Positions 26,713 to 35,929 of a stretch of 45,361 bases of DNA are shown here, piece by piece. How positions within the stretch are numbered: position 1 is the first letter of the stretch; every line of letters starts with the position of its first letter. The notes beneath the pieces are model-generated. The model was not told the origin of the DNA and made no database searches. It was given only the letters and a program-made list of their open reading frames with translations. This DNA comes from a virus, in IMG/VR virus record IMGVR_UViG_3300021962_000197, positions 1-45,361 of that record; one strand, 5' to 3'. Made by a program: the position numbers and the translations under genes.

Positions 26713-27348
26713 ATGGATGAATTGTATAGCACCACCCTTGGTAATACCACACGGATTAATTACGAGGAAGTAGATGAGAATGGAACTGACATCGATAATC
26801 ACCGTAAGTATTATCGTGAGTTCGACTATGGTATCGATACCACGGATAATGTAATCCTTATTCAGGATGAGATTCAACCCGGACTTATTTTTGATATTAT
26901 TTCAAAAGTTCGTTTAATGAAAAAAATTAATGGAAATCTCGATACCATTAATATTATGTTGAACTCTCCCGGCGGTGATGTAATTGAAACCCTTGGTCTT
27001 ATTGATTTTATGAAATCACAAGAAGAGCAGGGTATTAAATTCAATATCATCGTTCGAGGTGCTGCTATGTCCGCTGCTGCTTTATTATTGACTTGTGGAA
27101 CGGGCCTTCGTGCTGCATCAAAACACTCCAAGATTATGGTTCACCAATTGTCTACCATTGTAGTAGGTAAATTGAGTGATGTTAAATCTAACGCCAAATT
27201 TAGTGAGGAGTTGGAACACGAGTGTAATCAGTTAATGGCTGACAACTCAAAAATGGATAAAGCATATTGGGAAAATATTTCATCTTCAGATTACTTTATG
27301 TCTGCAGAGAAAGCTTTAGAATTGGGAATTATCGACAAAATTATTTAA
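26713..27348 (+). CDS. ClpP-like serine protease
   Basis: 211 residues. ClpP signatures are visible: NIMLNSPGGDVIETLGLIDF (80-99), the nucleophile GAAMSAAALLLTCG (Ser120) and IMVHQLST with His144. SSDYFMSAEKALELGIIDK closes the domain in the place of the usual DRFxSAxEAxxYGxID. The exact third catalytic residue is unclear because the canonical Asp position aligns near Ile189. An N-terminal extension of about 40 residues is unusual. It could be a head-maturation protease or act with a host Clp ATPase; no capsid gene is adjacent. It is the first gene of a class B operon. Confidence 0.85.
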   Translation: MDELYSTTLGNTTRINYEEVDENGTDIDNHRKYYREFDYGIDTTDNVILIQDEIQPGLIFDIISKVRLMKKINGNLDTINIMLNSPGGDVIETLGLIDFMKSQEEQGIKFNIIVRGAAMSAAALLLTCGTGLRAASKHSKIMVHQLSTIVVGKLSDVKSNAKFSEELEHECNQLMADNSKMDKAYWENISSSDYFMSAEKALELGIIDKII

Positions 27349-27358
27349 TTAAACATAA

Positions 27359-28147
27359 ATGGAAAATTTCTTCACCGCTGAGGAACTCGTAGAGAACTAC
27401 GAAAAGTTTCGTAAACTAATCAATCAAACATTTACAGGCGAACGATTGGATGCTCTTAATCGTATGTATGACCACTTTGAAGAACGGATGATTTATACAC
27501 CCGCTTCATCAGTAGAACATTACCACAACGCTTTTCCTGGCGGATATGTAGACCACATCCTTCGAGTCACTCGTAATGCTTTAAAAGTTTACGAAATGTG
27601 GCAAGACCTTGGTATGATTATGGAGGATATTGACAAAGAAACGATTGTGTTTACAGCTCTCCATCACGACCTTGGTAAATTAGGAACTCCTGAAATGGAT
27701 TACTACATTAAGAATGATTCCGAATGGCATATAAAAAATCAAGGTAAGATTTACAAAACCAATCCTAAAATCCACTGGATGAATCTCAATGACCGAACGA
27801 TGTTTAATCTTCAGTATTTCGGAATTAAGTACACCGAAGTTGAGATGATTGGTATGAAACTTACTGATGGATTGTATGATGATAATAACAAAGAATATTA
27901 TATCAAGTACAATAACGATGACCGACTAAAGACATCTCTCCCATTCATTATGCACACCGCAGACCAGATGGCTGCTATTTATGAAAACAAGCGGTGGGAA
28001 ACTCAACTAAACCCTGTCAAATCAACTCGTAACCCAAATGGTCGACCATCGACTAAAGGTAAGTTGACTGACGCTTTCTCTACCACCGAAACCAAGTTTG
28101 ATACGGGTGGTGTATTTGACGCATTCAAAGATATTATTGAGGATTAA
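27359..28147 (+). CDS. HD-domain phosphohydrolase
   Basis: 262 residues. HD metal ligands are visible: GGYVDHILRV with His66, LHHDLGKLG with His103-Asp104, and IMHTADQMA with Asp202. These follow the H...HD...D spacing of HD phosphohydrolases. The C-terminal about 45 residues are polar and probably disordered. The substrate is unknown; nucleotides or cyclic nucleotides are possible, and a role in countering host nucleotide signalling is inference. It is 10 nt after the clpP-like gene. Confidence 0.85.
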   Translation: MENFFTAEELVENYEKFRKLINQTFTGERLDALNRMYDHFEERMIYTPASSVEHYHNAFPGGYVDHILRVTRNALKVYEMWQDLGMIMEDIDKETIVFTALHHDLGKLGTPEMDYYIKNDSEWHIKNQGKIYKTNPKIHWMNLNDRTMFNLQYFGIKYTEVEMIGMKLTDGLYDDNNKEYYIKYNNDDRLKTSLPFIMHTADQMAAIYENKRWETQLNPVKSTRNPNGRPSTKGKLTDAFSTTETKFDTGGVFDAFKDIIED

Positions 28148-28149
28148 TT

Positions 28150-28458
28150 ATGATTTGGGTAATAGCATTATTAATTATTTCAACATCTGTATTTGGATAT
28201 ACAACATTCAACCTTCTTCGTAAGAATGAGGCCTTGGAAGAGTCCATAGAAGAATATGAGGTTGGATTAAATCAACAAGAAGAGTTAATTTCTGAAATAG
28301 CTACAAAGATTGACTCTGCTATGTTACGAATGAAAGAGATTGACCGAATTGGGTCATTTGAGGCCGATGATGAAACCGGCTTCATTTTTAAAAACATATA
28401 TGATATCATTTCAGAATTAGAACAATTTTATGGCACGGAAGAAAAGAGCGAAGAGTAA
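28150..28458 (+). CDS. single-pass membrane protein with coiled coil
   Basis: 102 residues: a hydrophobic helix at about 2-20 (IWVIALLIISTSVFGYTTF), then a charged coiled-coil (KNEALEESIEEYEVGLNQQE). It overlaps the sigma-factor gene by 29 nt. Topology: short periplasmic N-terminus or signal anchor with the bulk in the cytoplasm. Similar small proteins precede the late sigma gene in some T4-like phages, from memory; function unknown. Confidence 0.7.
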   Translation: MIWVIALLIISTSVFGYTTFNLLRKNEALEESIEEYEVGLNQQEELISEIATKIDSAMLRMKEIDRIGSFEADDETGFIFKNIYDIISELEQFYGTEEKSEE

Positions 28459-29152
28459 ACGATATTTTACGGCCATAACTGAAATGGCTATCAATGCGTA
28501 TAACCGATGTGATGACCATCGATTGAAGAATAAAATCTATAATCGTTTTATTCACTATCCATTTGACAAACTGGCAGAGAATGTAATTCACACTTACAAG
28601 ACATACTATTTTGATGTCCCTTATGAGGATGTTAAAATGAATGTTGTCGCGTTCTTGAACGAAAAGATTCACAAATTCAAAGGTGAGAATGGTAGAGCAT
28701 TCTCTTACTTCACGGTAATTGCAAGAAACTATCTATTCAACGAGAACAACGCCAACTACGCACGAATGAAAGCTCGTGAAGATGTTGATGTGATTGACAC
28801 AAGTCGTAATGTAGTAAATGAAGTTTATGACAAAATCAATCAAGAAATGATGTCTGACTTTATGGACTATTATGTCCGTTACATTGACTATAACATTTTT
28901 GACCTATTTGAAAAGGAACGGGATAGAAAAATAGCAGATTCTTTAGTAGAACTATTCAGAACCCGTGACAACCTATATTCATACAATAAAAAAGCTCTTT
29001 ATATACTTATTAGAGAACGGACTAATGTTCAAACGCAATATATAACCCGTGTAGTTGGTAAAATGAGAACAATCTATGGTGAATTATATATTGACTATAC
29101 CAAGGGTGAACTATTGAGCATTACACACCGAGTGGAGGAATTCAATGACTAA
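28430..29152 (+). CDS. late-transcription sigma factor (T4 gp55-like)
   Basis: 240 residues. The central segment YFDVPYEDVKMNVVAFLNEK, then IHKFKGENGRAFSYFTVIAR and NYLFNENN, reproduces sigma region 2 (KFD..KGRAFSYFTTIARNYLI), with the aromatic residues that contact the -10 element. This matches the gp55 family of T4-like phages. The N-terminus is very basic (MARKKRAKSKR). It would redirect host RNA polymerase to late promoters, perhaps the ACATATTTATW sites before structural genes here. It lies directly upstream of the structural block, as expected. Confidence 0.82.
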   Translation: MARKKRAKSKRYFTAITEMAINAYNRCDDHRLKNKIYNRFIHYPFDKLAENVIHTYKTYYFDVPYEDVKMNVVAFLNEKIHKFKGENGRAFSYFTVIARNYLFNENNANYARMKAREDVDVIDTSRNVVNEVYDKINQEMMSDFMDYYVRYIDYNIFDLFEKERDRKIADSLVELFRTRDNLYSYNKKALYILIRERTNVQTQYITRVVGKMRTIYGELYIDYTKGELLSITHRVEEFND

Positions 29153-29504
29153 AGATGAAGAAATCTTTAAGGGAAAGACATTCTCTGACTTAATGTCTGA
29201 TATCTATTCGAATCAGAAGAAGAAGGATAGGCAAATTAAGTTATTGATTGCACAACTTGAGCCGATGGTTAAATCACTTGACCAAGCGGCTGTTGTTGTT
29301 CCATTGATTAAGGAGTATCTTGATATCTCCGTAAAGAATGATGATTCATTAATCAAACTTGCGGCTATCGTTCAACGAATGATGAAAGACAACGCTACCG
29401 CCGAAAGCGGAGGATTTATTCTTTCCGAAGAAGAGAAGCGTCAACTTATGGATGCAATTGAAGAGGTTGAAAAAGACCTACCAACTGATGGAGATGATGA
29501 ATGA
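29145..29504 (+). CDS. hypothetical protein downstream of the late sigma
   Basis: 119 residues, helical. It starts KDEEIFKGKTFSDLMSDIYS, then KKKDRQIKLLIAQLEPMVKS, IKEYLDISVKNDDSLIKL, and an acidic C-terminus. I recall conserved homologs in marine T4-like phages. T4 carries the co-activator gp33 near gp55, so a late-transcription partner role is conceivable but not shown by motif. It overlaps both neighbours (8 and 4 nt). Confidence 0.7.
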   Translation: MTKDEEIFKGKTFSDLMSDIYSNQKKKDRQIKLLIAQLEPMVKSLDQAAVVVPLIKEYLDISVKNDDSLIKLAAIVQRMMKDNATAESGGFILSEEEKRQLMDAIEEVEKDLPTDGDDE

Positions 29505-30457
29505 TTTCAGGCGTAGTAGAAGCTATAAATTTATCAGATGAAAATGATGCTGTAAATACCATCTGGGTAGCTACCACTAACAAGGGTAGAAATCTCATCA
29601 AAGCGTCACCATTAAGTATGAATGTTAGATACATTCCTATTCTTGGTGAAATGGTATATCTTGTAAAAGCCGCTACTGATGAATCATCTGGTACAAAAAA
29701 TAGTGAAAAGTATTACTATCTATCTCCAGTAGCAGTACATAGAAATATAAACCACAACGCCATACCTCCGTTTTTAGAAATGGAGGGTGGTGGTACTGCT
29801 GGATATGAACAAGCCGCAGCCGGTGTCGCAAACTCATCATCCCCATCTACCGATGTAGATTTGGGTAGAGGATTTGTTGAATTGAATACATTACCTCAAC
29901 TTCAGGGGTTTCTTGGTGATATAATCTTTGAGGGTAGGTTTGGTCAATCGATACGATTTGGATATACACCCAAAGGTGTCACTACGAGTGACAACAAAAT
30001 TTCGGCCGTAAAAAAACAACCATCTTGGACTTCTACCAAACCAGAATCTCCAATCACAATACTCCGTAATGGTGTAACCACAAACGATGGTTATAATAAA
30101 CTTGTAATAGAGGACATCAATAAAGATGCATCTTCAATATGGTTAACTGACCAACAAAAAGTAAACATAACTTTATCATCAACTCTGCCAGTTGGTATAA
30201 CCCCATCCAGCTTGTGGTCAAAACCACAAGTTATTGTGAATTCGGATAGGATTGTTATAAATTCGAAAAAGGATAATATCATTTTAGCATCTAAAAAGGA
30301 TATTGTGGTGACAACTGCAACAAACACTACTACGATTGATAAAATTATCGAAGCAATTACAATATTAGCTCAAGGACTATATCCAACGGCCGTAGGACCA
30401 ACTGGACCACATCCACAAATTGCTCAAATTATAGCTAAACTAAAACAAGGTATTTAA
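29501..30457 (+). CDS. baseplate hub protein (gp5-like, OB and beta-helix)
   Basis: 318 residues. The N-terminal OB-like domain (about 1-75, with WVATTNKGRNLI and YIPILGEMVYLV) is followed by a linker and GDIIFEGRFGQSIRFGYTPK (about 142-161), the gp5/VgrG-type motif before the beta-helix. The C-terminal strand repeats (DRIVINSKKDNIILASKKDI) resemble the T4 gp5 needle. No lysozyme domain is inserted, unlike T4 gp5 (575 residues). It probably forms the central spike of the contractile tail. It opens the structural block. Confidence 0.72.
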   Translation: MISGVVEAINLSDENDAVNTIWVATTNKGRNLIKASPLSMNVRYIPILGEMVYLVKAATDESSGTKNSEKYYYLSPVAVHRNINHNAIPPFLEMEGGGTAGYEQAAAGVANSSSPSTDVDLGRGFVELNTLPQLQGFLGDIIFEGRFGQSIRFGYTPKGVTTSDNKISAVKKQPSWTSTKPESPITILRNGVTTNDGYNKLVIEDINKDASSIWLTDQQKVNITLSSTLPVGITPSSLWSKPQVIVNSDRIVINSKKDNIILASKKDIVVTTATNTTTIDKIIEAITILAQGLYPTAVGPTGPHPQIAQIIAKLKQGI

Positions 30458-30458
30458 G

Positions 30459-30644
30459 ATGGCATTAAATAAAACACAATTAAAAAATACAATCGCAGTT
30501 GGACTTGAATCGTTAAGAAAAAAACCAGGCGGTGGTACTACTGAAGAATTTGCCAAGATAATTTCAGATGCCATTGATGTGTATGTGAAAGCCGCTAAGA
30601 TTGAAAATAAGAATGGCAATGATACTGAAAATAAAATAAGATAA
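30459..30644 (+). CDS. small hypothetical protein
   Basis: 61 residues, 1 nt after the hub gene. It has NKTQLKNTIAVGLESLRKKP, a GGGT turn and a helix TEEFAKIISDAIDVYVKAAK. It ends just before a late-type motif. In other T4-like phages small proteins occupy this position between hub and wedge genes. No family is recognised. Confidence 0.65.
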   Translation: MALNKTQLKNTIAVGLESLRKKPGGGTTEEFAKIISDAIDVYVKAAKIENKNGNDTENKIR

Positions 30645-30645
30645 A

Positions 30646-30656
30646 ACATATTTATA
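30646..30656 (+). promoter_or_regulatory. class C (late-type) promoter motif
   Basis: ACATATTTATA, ending 3 nt before ATG 30660. The ATG is so close that transcription from it would give a leaderless message, or the motif may function differently. Same motif as at 22523 and 40948. Confidence 0.4.
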
Positions 30657-30659
30657 GGT

Positions 30660-31133
30660 ATGGACACGACTAAATTAGTAAAAGCGATTCAAATCATCGT
30701 TAAAGAAGAGGTTAAGAAGGAAATGGCTAAACGAGAAAAAGCCATCCGTGAATCTATTCTTAAAGAGATGAAACAATCACAACCAAAGAGAGTTGAGAAA
30801 GACCCTTTGGATGTCGAACATATTTTTGAACAAAAACAAACCCCTAAAACGGAAGTTTTTAAATCAACGGGTTTTGCCGACTTGTTGAACGAAACTGCCG
30901 AAGGTGGTGAGTGGAGAAGTATTAATGGACAAGGTGGTGTCTTTCAAGCATCACAAGCTCAGGGTTGGGGTAGTATGACCAAACAAACTACTGGCGTTCT
31001 TCAAACCGCGGAAGGTAATGCGGTTTCCGTTGATAGATTGACCCAAACATCAGCCGGTCAGGCGGTTGTTGATGCTTTAACACGAGATTACTCCGGCTTG
31101 ATGAAACACATCAATGCTAAGAAAGGTAAGTAA
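30660..31133 (+). CDS. structural-region protein with N-terminal coiled coil
   Basis: 157 residues: a charged helical N-terminus (VKEEVKKEMAKREKAIRESI), a proline/lysine linker and a glycine-rich C-terminal half (SINGQGGVFQASQAQGWGSM). It resembles conserved proteins found before gp25 in marine T4-like phages. The final codon overlaps the gp25 start by 1 nt. It is probably a virion or assembly protein. Confidence 0.7.
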   Translation: MDTTKLVKAIQIIVKEEVKKEMAKREKAIRESILKEMKQSQPKRVEKDPLDVEHIFEQKQTPKTEVFKSTGFADLLNETAEGGEWRSINGQGGVFQASQAQGWGSMTKQTTGVLQTAEGNAVSVDRLTQTSAGQAVVDALTRDYSGLMKHINAKKGK

Positions 31134-31567
31134 TGGCCGTTCGTAAAGAATATAGATTAAACCCACTTGACCTCAAGAAAAATATAGCGATTGGTGTTAT
31201 GTTACCATTGGGTGGTAATCCTATGTTCAAATCTTCATACACAACCGAAGAACAAGCTCTTTCTAATCTAAAAAATTTAGTATTGACACGAAAGGGTGAG
31301 CGCCCATTCCAACCTTTATTTGGTACTGATGTGTATTCTTTACTATTTGAAAATATTGAAACAAATTTAACCGATACCTTGTCAGAATCATTGAGAAATG
31401 ATATTGCATTTTGGTTACCATATATTATCATAGATTCGGTTAATGTATCACCACAAGAAGATTATAATAGAGTAGATATTTCTTTAAGTGTTAGAGTTAC
31501 TGAAAATGGAGCTAATACTCCAATAATCATTCGTGTTACAAATCAAGGAAGTATATCTGTTGTTTAA
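31133..31567 (+). CDS. baseplate wedge protein gp25
   Basis: 144 residues. N-terminal domain with AVRKEYRLNPLDLKKNIAIG; the core signature LVLTRKGERPFQPLFGTD (about 50-67), then VYSLLFENI; beta strands at the C-terminus. This is the T4 gp25 / lysozyme-like GPW family (T4 gp25 is 132 residues) that forms the wedge core with gp6. It sits immediately upstream of gp6, as in T4. Confidence 0.92.
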   Translation: MAVRKEYRLNPLDLKKNIAIGVMLPLGGNPMFKSSYTTEEQALSNLKNLVLTRKGERPFQPLFGTDVYSLLFENIETNLTDTLSESLRNDIAFWLPYIIIDSVNVSPQEDYNRVDISLSVRVTENGANTPIIIRVTNQGSISVV

Positions 31568-31576
31568 GGAATCGTA

Positions 31577-33490
31577 ATGGCAAATAAAATTAAAAAAGAA
31601 GTAAAACTGATAGGTAGGGATTTTGGTGATATTCGCCAGAACTTAATAGATTTTACAAAAAACTATTTCCCACAAACCTATAACGATTTTAACGAATCTG
31701 ACCCGGGTATGATGTTTATGGAAATGGCATCATATGTTGGCGATGTATTATCATACTACACGGACTATCAGTTACGAGAGTCCATCCTTGAACAAGCTCA
31801 AGAAAAGAGTAATATATTTACTATCGCACAATCATTTGGTTATAAACCAAAATTGAATGTACCTGCGACAACCACTCTAACTGTTTATCAATTAGTACCA
31901 TCTCAAGGTAGTGGTGATAATGTTTCTCCCAATTGGGATTATGCCCTTACCATAAAGGAAGGTATGATTGTTGGGTCTACCTCGAATGATAATGTTGAGT
32001 TCTCTACAATCAACAAAGTACGATTCAATTATTCATCATCATTTGACCCTACCGAAGTTAGCGTTTATGAAATTGACCCCATTACAAATGAACCTATTTA
32101 CTATTTGTTAAAAAAATATGTGAAAGCGGTTAGTGGTAACGCTAGAACAAGTACATTTACATTTACATCACCAAAACCATATGATAAAATTCGTTTAGAG
32201 GATGAAGATGGGTTGATTGATGTAATATCAATCACCGATGATGATGGTGATGAGTGGACAAAGGTAGATTACCTCGCTCAAGATACTGTATTTGAAGAAC
32301 TACCAAATACAACTGACTATTCGTTGGCTATGTCTGCATATGCAAACGAAACTCCGGCTCTTTTAAAATTAAAGAGAGTACCAAAACGATATATTACTCG
32401 TATTACCGATGATGGTAAAATCGACATTCAGTTTGGTAGTGGTATATCTCAAAACGCGGATGAAGAAATTCTTCCAAATCCTGATAATGTTGGTTCTGCT
32501 CTTTATGCGGGAAGTGGTAACCTTGACCAAGGTATTGACCCTTCAAACTTTATGTACGCTAAAACATATGGAGTAGCTCCTTCAAACACAACATTGAGTG
32601 TTAAGTACCGAGTTGGTAATGGCGTTGAAGATAATGTACCATCACAAGACCTAACGACCATCATAGAGAAGGTCATAGAAACTTCTAACATAAATCTTGT
32701 AACTAATGTATTTAATGTAGTACAAAACTCAATTGCCGTTACTAATGAAAAGGCAGCTGCTGGTGGTAAGTACGAAGAAGAAATTGAAGAAGTTCGTAAC
32801 AATGCTATGGCGTACTTTAGAGCGCAAAATAGAGCAGTCACTAAAGAAGATTACTTATTAAGAGCATACGCACTTCCACCTCAATTTGGTTCGGTTGCTA
32901 AGGCGTACGCTGCTCCTGATTTCCAAATCAATACTTTATTAGATGATGGGCCAGACCCAATTCCAAATCCGTTAGCTATTAATTTCTATGTATTGGGTTA
33001 TGATTCAAATAAGAAACTTCAGACACTAAATCCGGCTACAAAGCAAAACTTACAAAGTTATTTATCTTACTATCGAATCTTAACTGACGCCGTAAATATC
33101 AAAAACGCCTATATTGTAAACATTGGTATTGATTTTGAAATTATTGTTTTACCAAATTATAATTCGAACGAAGTTCTTTTGAAGTGTATTGATGCATTGA
33201 AAGATTTCTTTAGAATTGAGAATATGGGTATTAGCAAACCTATTGTACTTACCGATGTGTATGTGTTATTGGATAGAATCGATGGAGTACAAAGTGTAGT
33301 TAGACCTGATAAAGATGGTAATGGTGGATTGCAGATTACAAACCGATTTAATGGTAACTATTCATCAAATAAATACGACATTAAAAATGCAACTCGTGAT
33401 GGTATTGTCTATCCACCCAAAGACCCAAGTTGCTTTGAAGTAAAATACCCAGATGTGGATATCCGAGGTAGAGTAGTATCGTTATTTTAA
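31577..33490 (+). CDS. baseplate wedge protein gp6 (baseplate J-like)
   Basis: 637 residues, near T4 gp6 (660). The N-terminus IGRDFGDIRQNLIDFTKNYF, then NESDPGMMFMEMASYVGD, is the conserved gp6/J-like start. The central beta-rich region and later segments (RNNAMAYFRAQNRAVTKEDY) are typical of the baseplate J fold. It forms the ring of the baseplate wedge with gp25 and gp53-type proteins. It is 9 nt after gp25. Confidence 0.9.
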   Translation: MANKIKKEVKLIGRDFGDIRQNLIDFTKNYFPQTYNDFNESDPGMMFMEMASYVGDVLSYYTDYQLRESILEQAQEKSNIFTIAQSFGYKPKLNVPATTTLTVYQLVPSQGSGDNVSPNWDYALTIKEGMIVGSTSNDNVEFSTINKVRFNYSSSFDPTEVSVYEIDPITNEPIYYLLKKYVKAVSGNARTSTFTFTSPKPYDKIRLEDEDGLIDVISITDDDGDEWTKVDYLAQDTVFEELPNTTDYSLAMSAYANETPALLKLKRVPKRYITRITDDGKIDIQFGSGISQNADEEILPNPDNVGSALYAGSGNLDQGIDPSNFMYAKTYGVAPSNTTLSVKYRVGNGVEDNVPSQDLTTIIEKVIETSNINLVTNVFNVVQNSIAVTNEKAAAGGKYEEEIEEVRNNAMAYFRAQNRAVTKEDYLLRAYALPPQFGSVAKAYAAPDFQINTLLDDGPDPIPNPLAINFYVLGYDSNKKLQTLNPATKQNLQSYLSYYRILTDAVNIKNAYIVNIGIDFEIIVLPNYNSNEVLLKCIDALKDFFRIENMGISKPIVLTDVYVLLDRIDGVQSVVRPDKDGNGGLQITNRFNGNYSSNKYDIKNATRDGIVYPPKDPSCFEVKYPDVDIRGRVVSLF

Positions 33491-33500
33491 GAGGTAGAAA

Positions 33501-35573
33501 ATGATTTATAGAATATATCCAAGTAAAGACGCCACAATCTACGAAGATTCTCTTCGTAAAACACAAAACACAGGCAAGGATGAGATTCTCGAAATCGGTA
33601 AATTTTATGATACCGATAACACTACCTTGTTGGGTAATAGTAGAGCTCTAATTGAATTTGATTTAAGCACAATATCATCTTCAGTTTCAAATGGTGACAT
33701 CACATCACCTCAATATAGATTGAAGTTGGAAAATATAGAAAGTCGTGAGATTCAATCAAATTACGACCTTTATGTTTTTCCTTTAAAAGAAAGTTGGACT
33801 GAAGGTATTGGTTCAGAGCCAGACACCCCACACAATCAATTAAATGTTTCGTGGGTTAGTCGTAGTTTATCCGAAATGTGGGATGTTGAAAACTCAACAG
33901 TGGGTAAACCTACAAATCCTGCATTGATAAATGCTCTACAAGCATACTACAACTTTGTATCATCGATTGGTAATTTTGAATTAGTAGACAAGATTAAAGG
34001 TGCAAACGGACAAGACCCAATACTTGTTATATCCGGTTCAAAAATGGCATTATCATCATCACATTATAGTGGTGGTACTGCAAATTTATCAGCATCGTTG
34101 GAAGCTGGTACAATTTACAAAATTGACTTTGATTTTAATAGGGGTTCTCTTTCGGGTGTTGAATTTAATGTAGTAGACCCTAATGGTACTCTATTAAACG
34201 ATGATATCTTAAATTTTCAAGATTCACTCGTAAGTACGGCCACCTACAATATGGCGTTTACCGCAAGTGTTAGTGGTATACATAAATTACAACTTTCATT
34301 CTTTGATAATAATGGGGCCGATGGTTCTAAAGGTTCGATAGATAATTTCTATCTATATAGTCAGGTTTCTGAAAACACATTGGTATTAGACCAGTTCAGT
34401 TCAAATCTAACCGAATTGCCATCTACATATGTTATAAACCAAGGTATTGAAAATGTTCAAGGAATCACAGGTTCGGCTCAAATTCTAAACTATGAGTTAG
34501 TTCTAACTTCATCAAATTATGGTGGTGCTACTCTGAATAGAAAATACACCCTGCAAGAAAATAGACACTACACTGCAAGTTTTGATTTAGACCCCGGCAA
34601 CTATCCAACAACCCGTGGTGATGGTACTGATTTGGGTATCGAATTCACAATCCAATCGCCTGATGGTAGATTAATAGATGAAAATGATATTACGGATTAT
34701 GTTCAATACATAACCTCAAGCTTATCACCTTCAGTTAAATTTCAAGCCAGAGAAAGTGGTGAGTACCTATTTAGATGGACTTTTTTCGCAAGTGCTAGTT
34801 ACGGATGTAGTTCATCGCTTGATAATATTAAAATAGAATCAGATGACCACGATAAAACATCCGCTCAATACACCGACATTTTTTATGACGCTAGATGGTG
34901 TGTAAATGATGGCGGTGGTACTTGGTACACGGCATCTTGGGCAAGTGGTAGTCATTCAAAACAATCATTTACAAAATATACAAATAACCTTGATGTTGAA
35001 GTTACTGACTATGTGAATGAATGGTTAAATGGAACTCGTACTAATAATGGTCTTATAATCAAGAAGGCAAACTCCGATGAGTGTTCTTCTACAAAGTTTG
35101 GTTCTATTAAGTTCTTCTCTTCAGATACACATACTATTTACCCACCTACACTTGAGGTTCGTTGGGATGATTCATCATTCTCAACGGGTTCACTTGAACC
35201 TTTAACAAATGAGGATATCATTTTATATGTTAAAGGTCTTGGTACTGAATACAAAGAAACTTCAAAAGCAAAAGTTAGAGTATATGGTCGTGCCAGATTC
35301 CCCGAAAGGTCATTTGTGTCATCGCCGATGGCTGATGTTAAATATCTCCCAACTACCTTGTACTATTCGGTAGTTGATGCTGAAACCGAACAAGTAATTA
35401 TTCCGTTCGATACTAATTATACAAAGGTGAGTTGTGACTCCACATCCAATTATTTTAATTTTTGGTTTAATGGTCTTCAACCTGAAAGATTCTATAAGTT
35501 TATTTTCAGATTAGACCAAGGTGGTACTACAAAATACTTTGATGATAATTTTTATTTTAAGGTGGTTAGATAA
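33501..35573 (+). CDS. large tail/baseplate structural protein with DNRLRE-like ends
   Basis: 690 residues, beta-rich. The start IYPSKDATIYEDSLRKTQN, then GKDEILEIGKF and SRALIEFDLS, has the DNRLRE/CBM96-like pattern (D-A-x-I...N-x-G...R-x-L-I-x-F-D-L). A similar second pattern (DVEVTDYVNEWLNGTRTNNG...) occurs near residues 490-520. Two internal similar carbohydrate-binding-module-type beta domains lie between. It sits between gp6 and later tail genes, the position of T4 gp7/gp8-type wedge or fibre-attachment proteins. Binding host polysaccharide is plausible. Confidence 0.72.
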   Translation: MIYRIYPSKDATIYEDSLRKTQNTGKDEILEIGKFYDTDNTTLLGNSRALIEFDLSTISSSVSNGDITSPQYRLKLENIESREIQSNYDLYVFPLKESWTEGIGSEPDTPHNQLNVSWVSRSLSEMWDVENSTVGKPTNPALINALQAYYNFVSSIGNFELVDKIKGANGQDPILVISGSKMALSSSHYSGGTANLSASLEAGTIYKIDFDFNRGSLSGVEFNVVDPNGTLLNDDILNFQDSLVSTATYNMAFTASVSGIHKLQLSFFDNNGADGSKGSIDNFYLYSQVSENTLVLDQFSSNLTELPSTYVINQGIENVQGITGSAQILNYELVLTSSNYGGATLNRKYTLQENRHYTASFDLDPGNYPTTRGDGTDLGIEFTIQSPDGRLIDENDITDYVQYITSSLSPSVKFQARESGEYLFRWTFFASASYGCSSSLDNIKIESDDHDKTSAQYTDIFYDARWCVNDGGGTWYTASWASGSHSKQSFTKYTNNLDVEVTDYVNEWLNGTRTNNGLIIKKANSDECSSTKFGSIKFFSSDTHTIYPPTLEVRWDDSSFSTGSLEPLTNEDIILYVKGLGTEYKETSKAKVRVYGRARFPERSFVSSPMADVKYLPTTLYYSVVDAETEQVIIPFDTNYTKVSCDSTSNYFNFWFNGLQPERFYKFIFRLDQGGTTKYFDDNFYFKVVR

Positions 35574-35917
35574 TGGCAACTCGTAAAGTTAACAGAAATG
35601 GTAGAGGGCAAATTATATCCTACGAATTAAGTGGATATGATTCAACAAATAATAAACAAACATATGGTAGTGTTTTATTATCAAACGGAGGTTCTCAATC
35701 AGTTGACAAGTATGATTTGGCTTCATTTAGAGCTAATGTTGATTCTCAAATAACAGAATTTGCTATAAATCCGGAATATCAATCTTCTACAATTAACATT
35801 CAACTAAATTTACCATTTTTCAATACCAATACTGTTAATGTTTCAACAACAACACAGGCCTTTGTTGAGTCGAATCCTAATATAAATTTAGGATACATTG
35901 CATCATTACAGGGATAA
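35573..35917 (+). CDS. structural-region hypothetical protein
   Basis: 114 residues, start overlapping the previous stop (TAATG). It is rich in Asn, Ser and Thr, with beta character (TINIQLNLPFFNTNTVNVST). No family is recognised. The position in the tail block suggests a small tail or connector protein. Confidence 0.68.
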   Translation: MATRKVNRNGRGQIISYELSGYDSTNNKQTYGSVLLSNGGSQSVDKYDLASFRANVDSQITEFAINPEYQSSTINIQLNLPFFNTNTVNVSTTTQAFVESNPNINLGYIASLQG

Positions 35918-35929
35918 TTAGTATAACAT

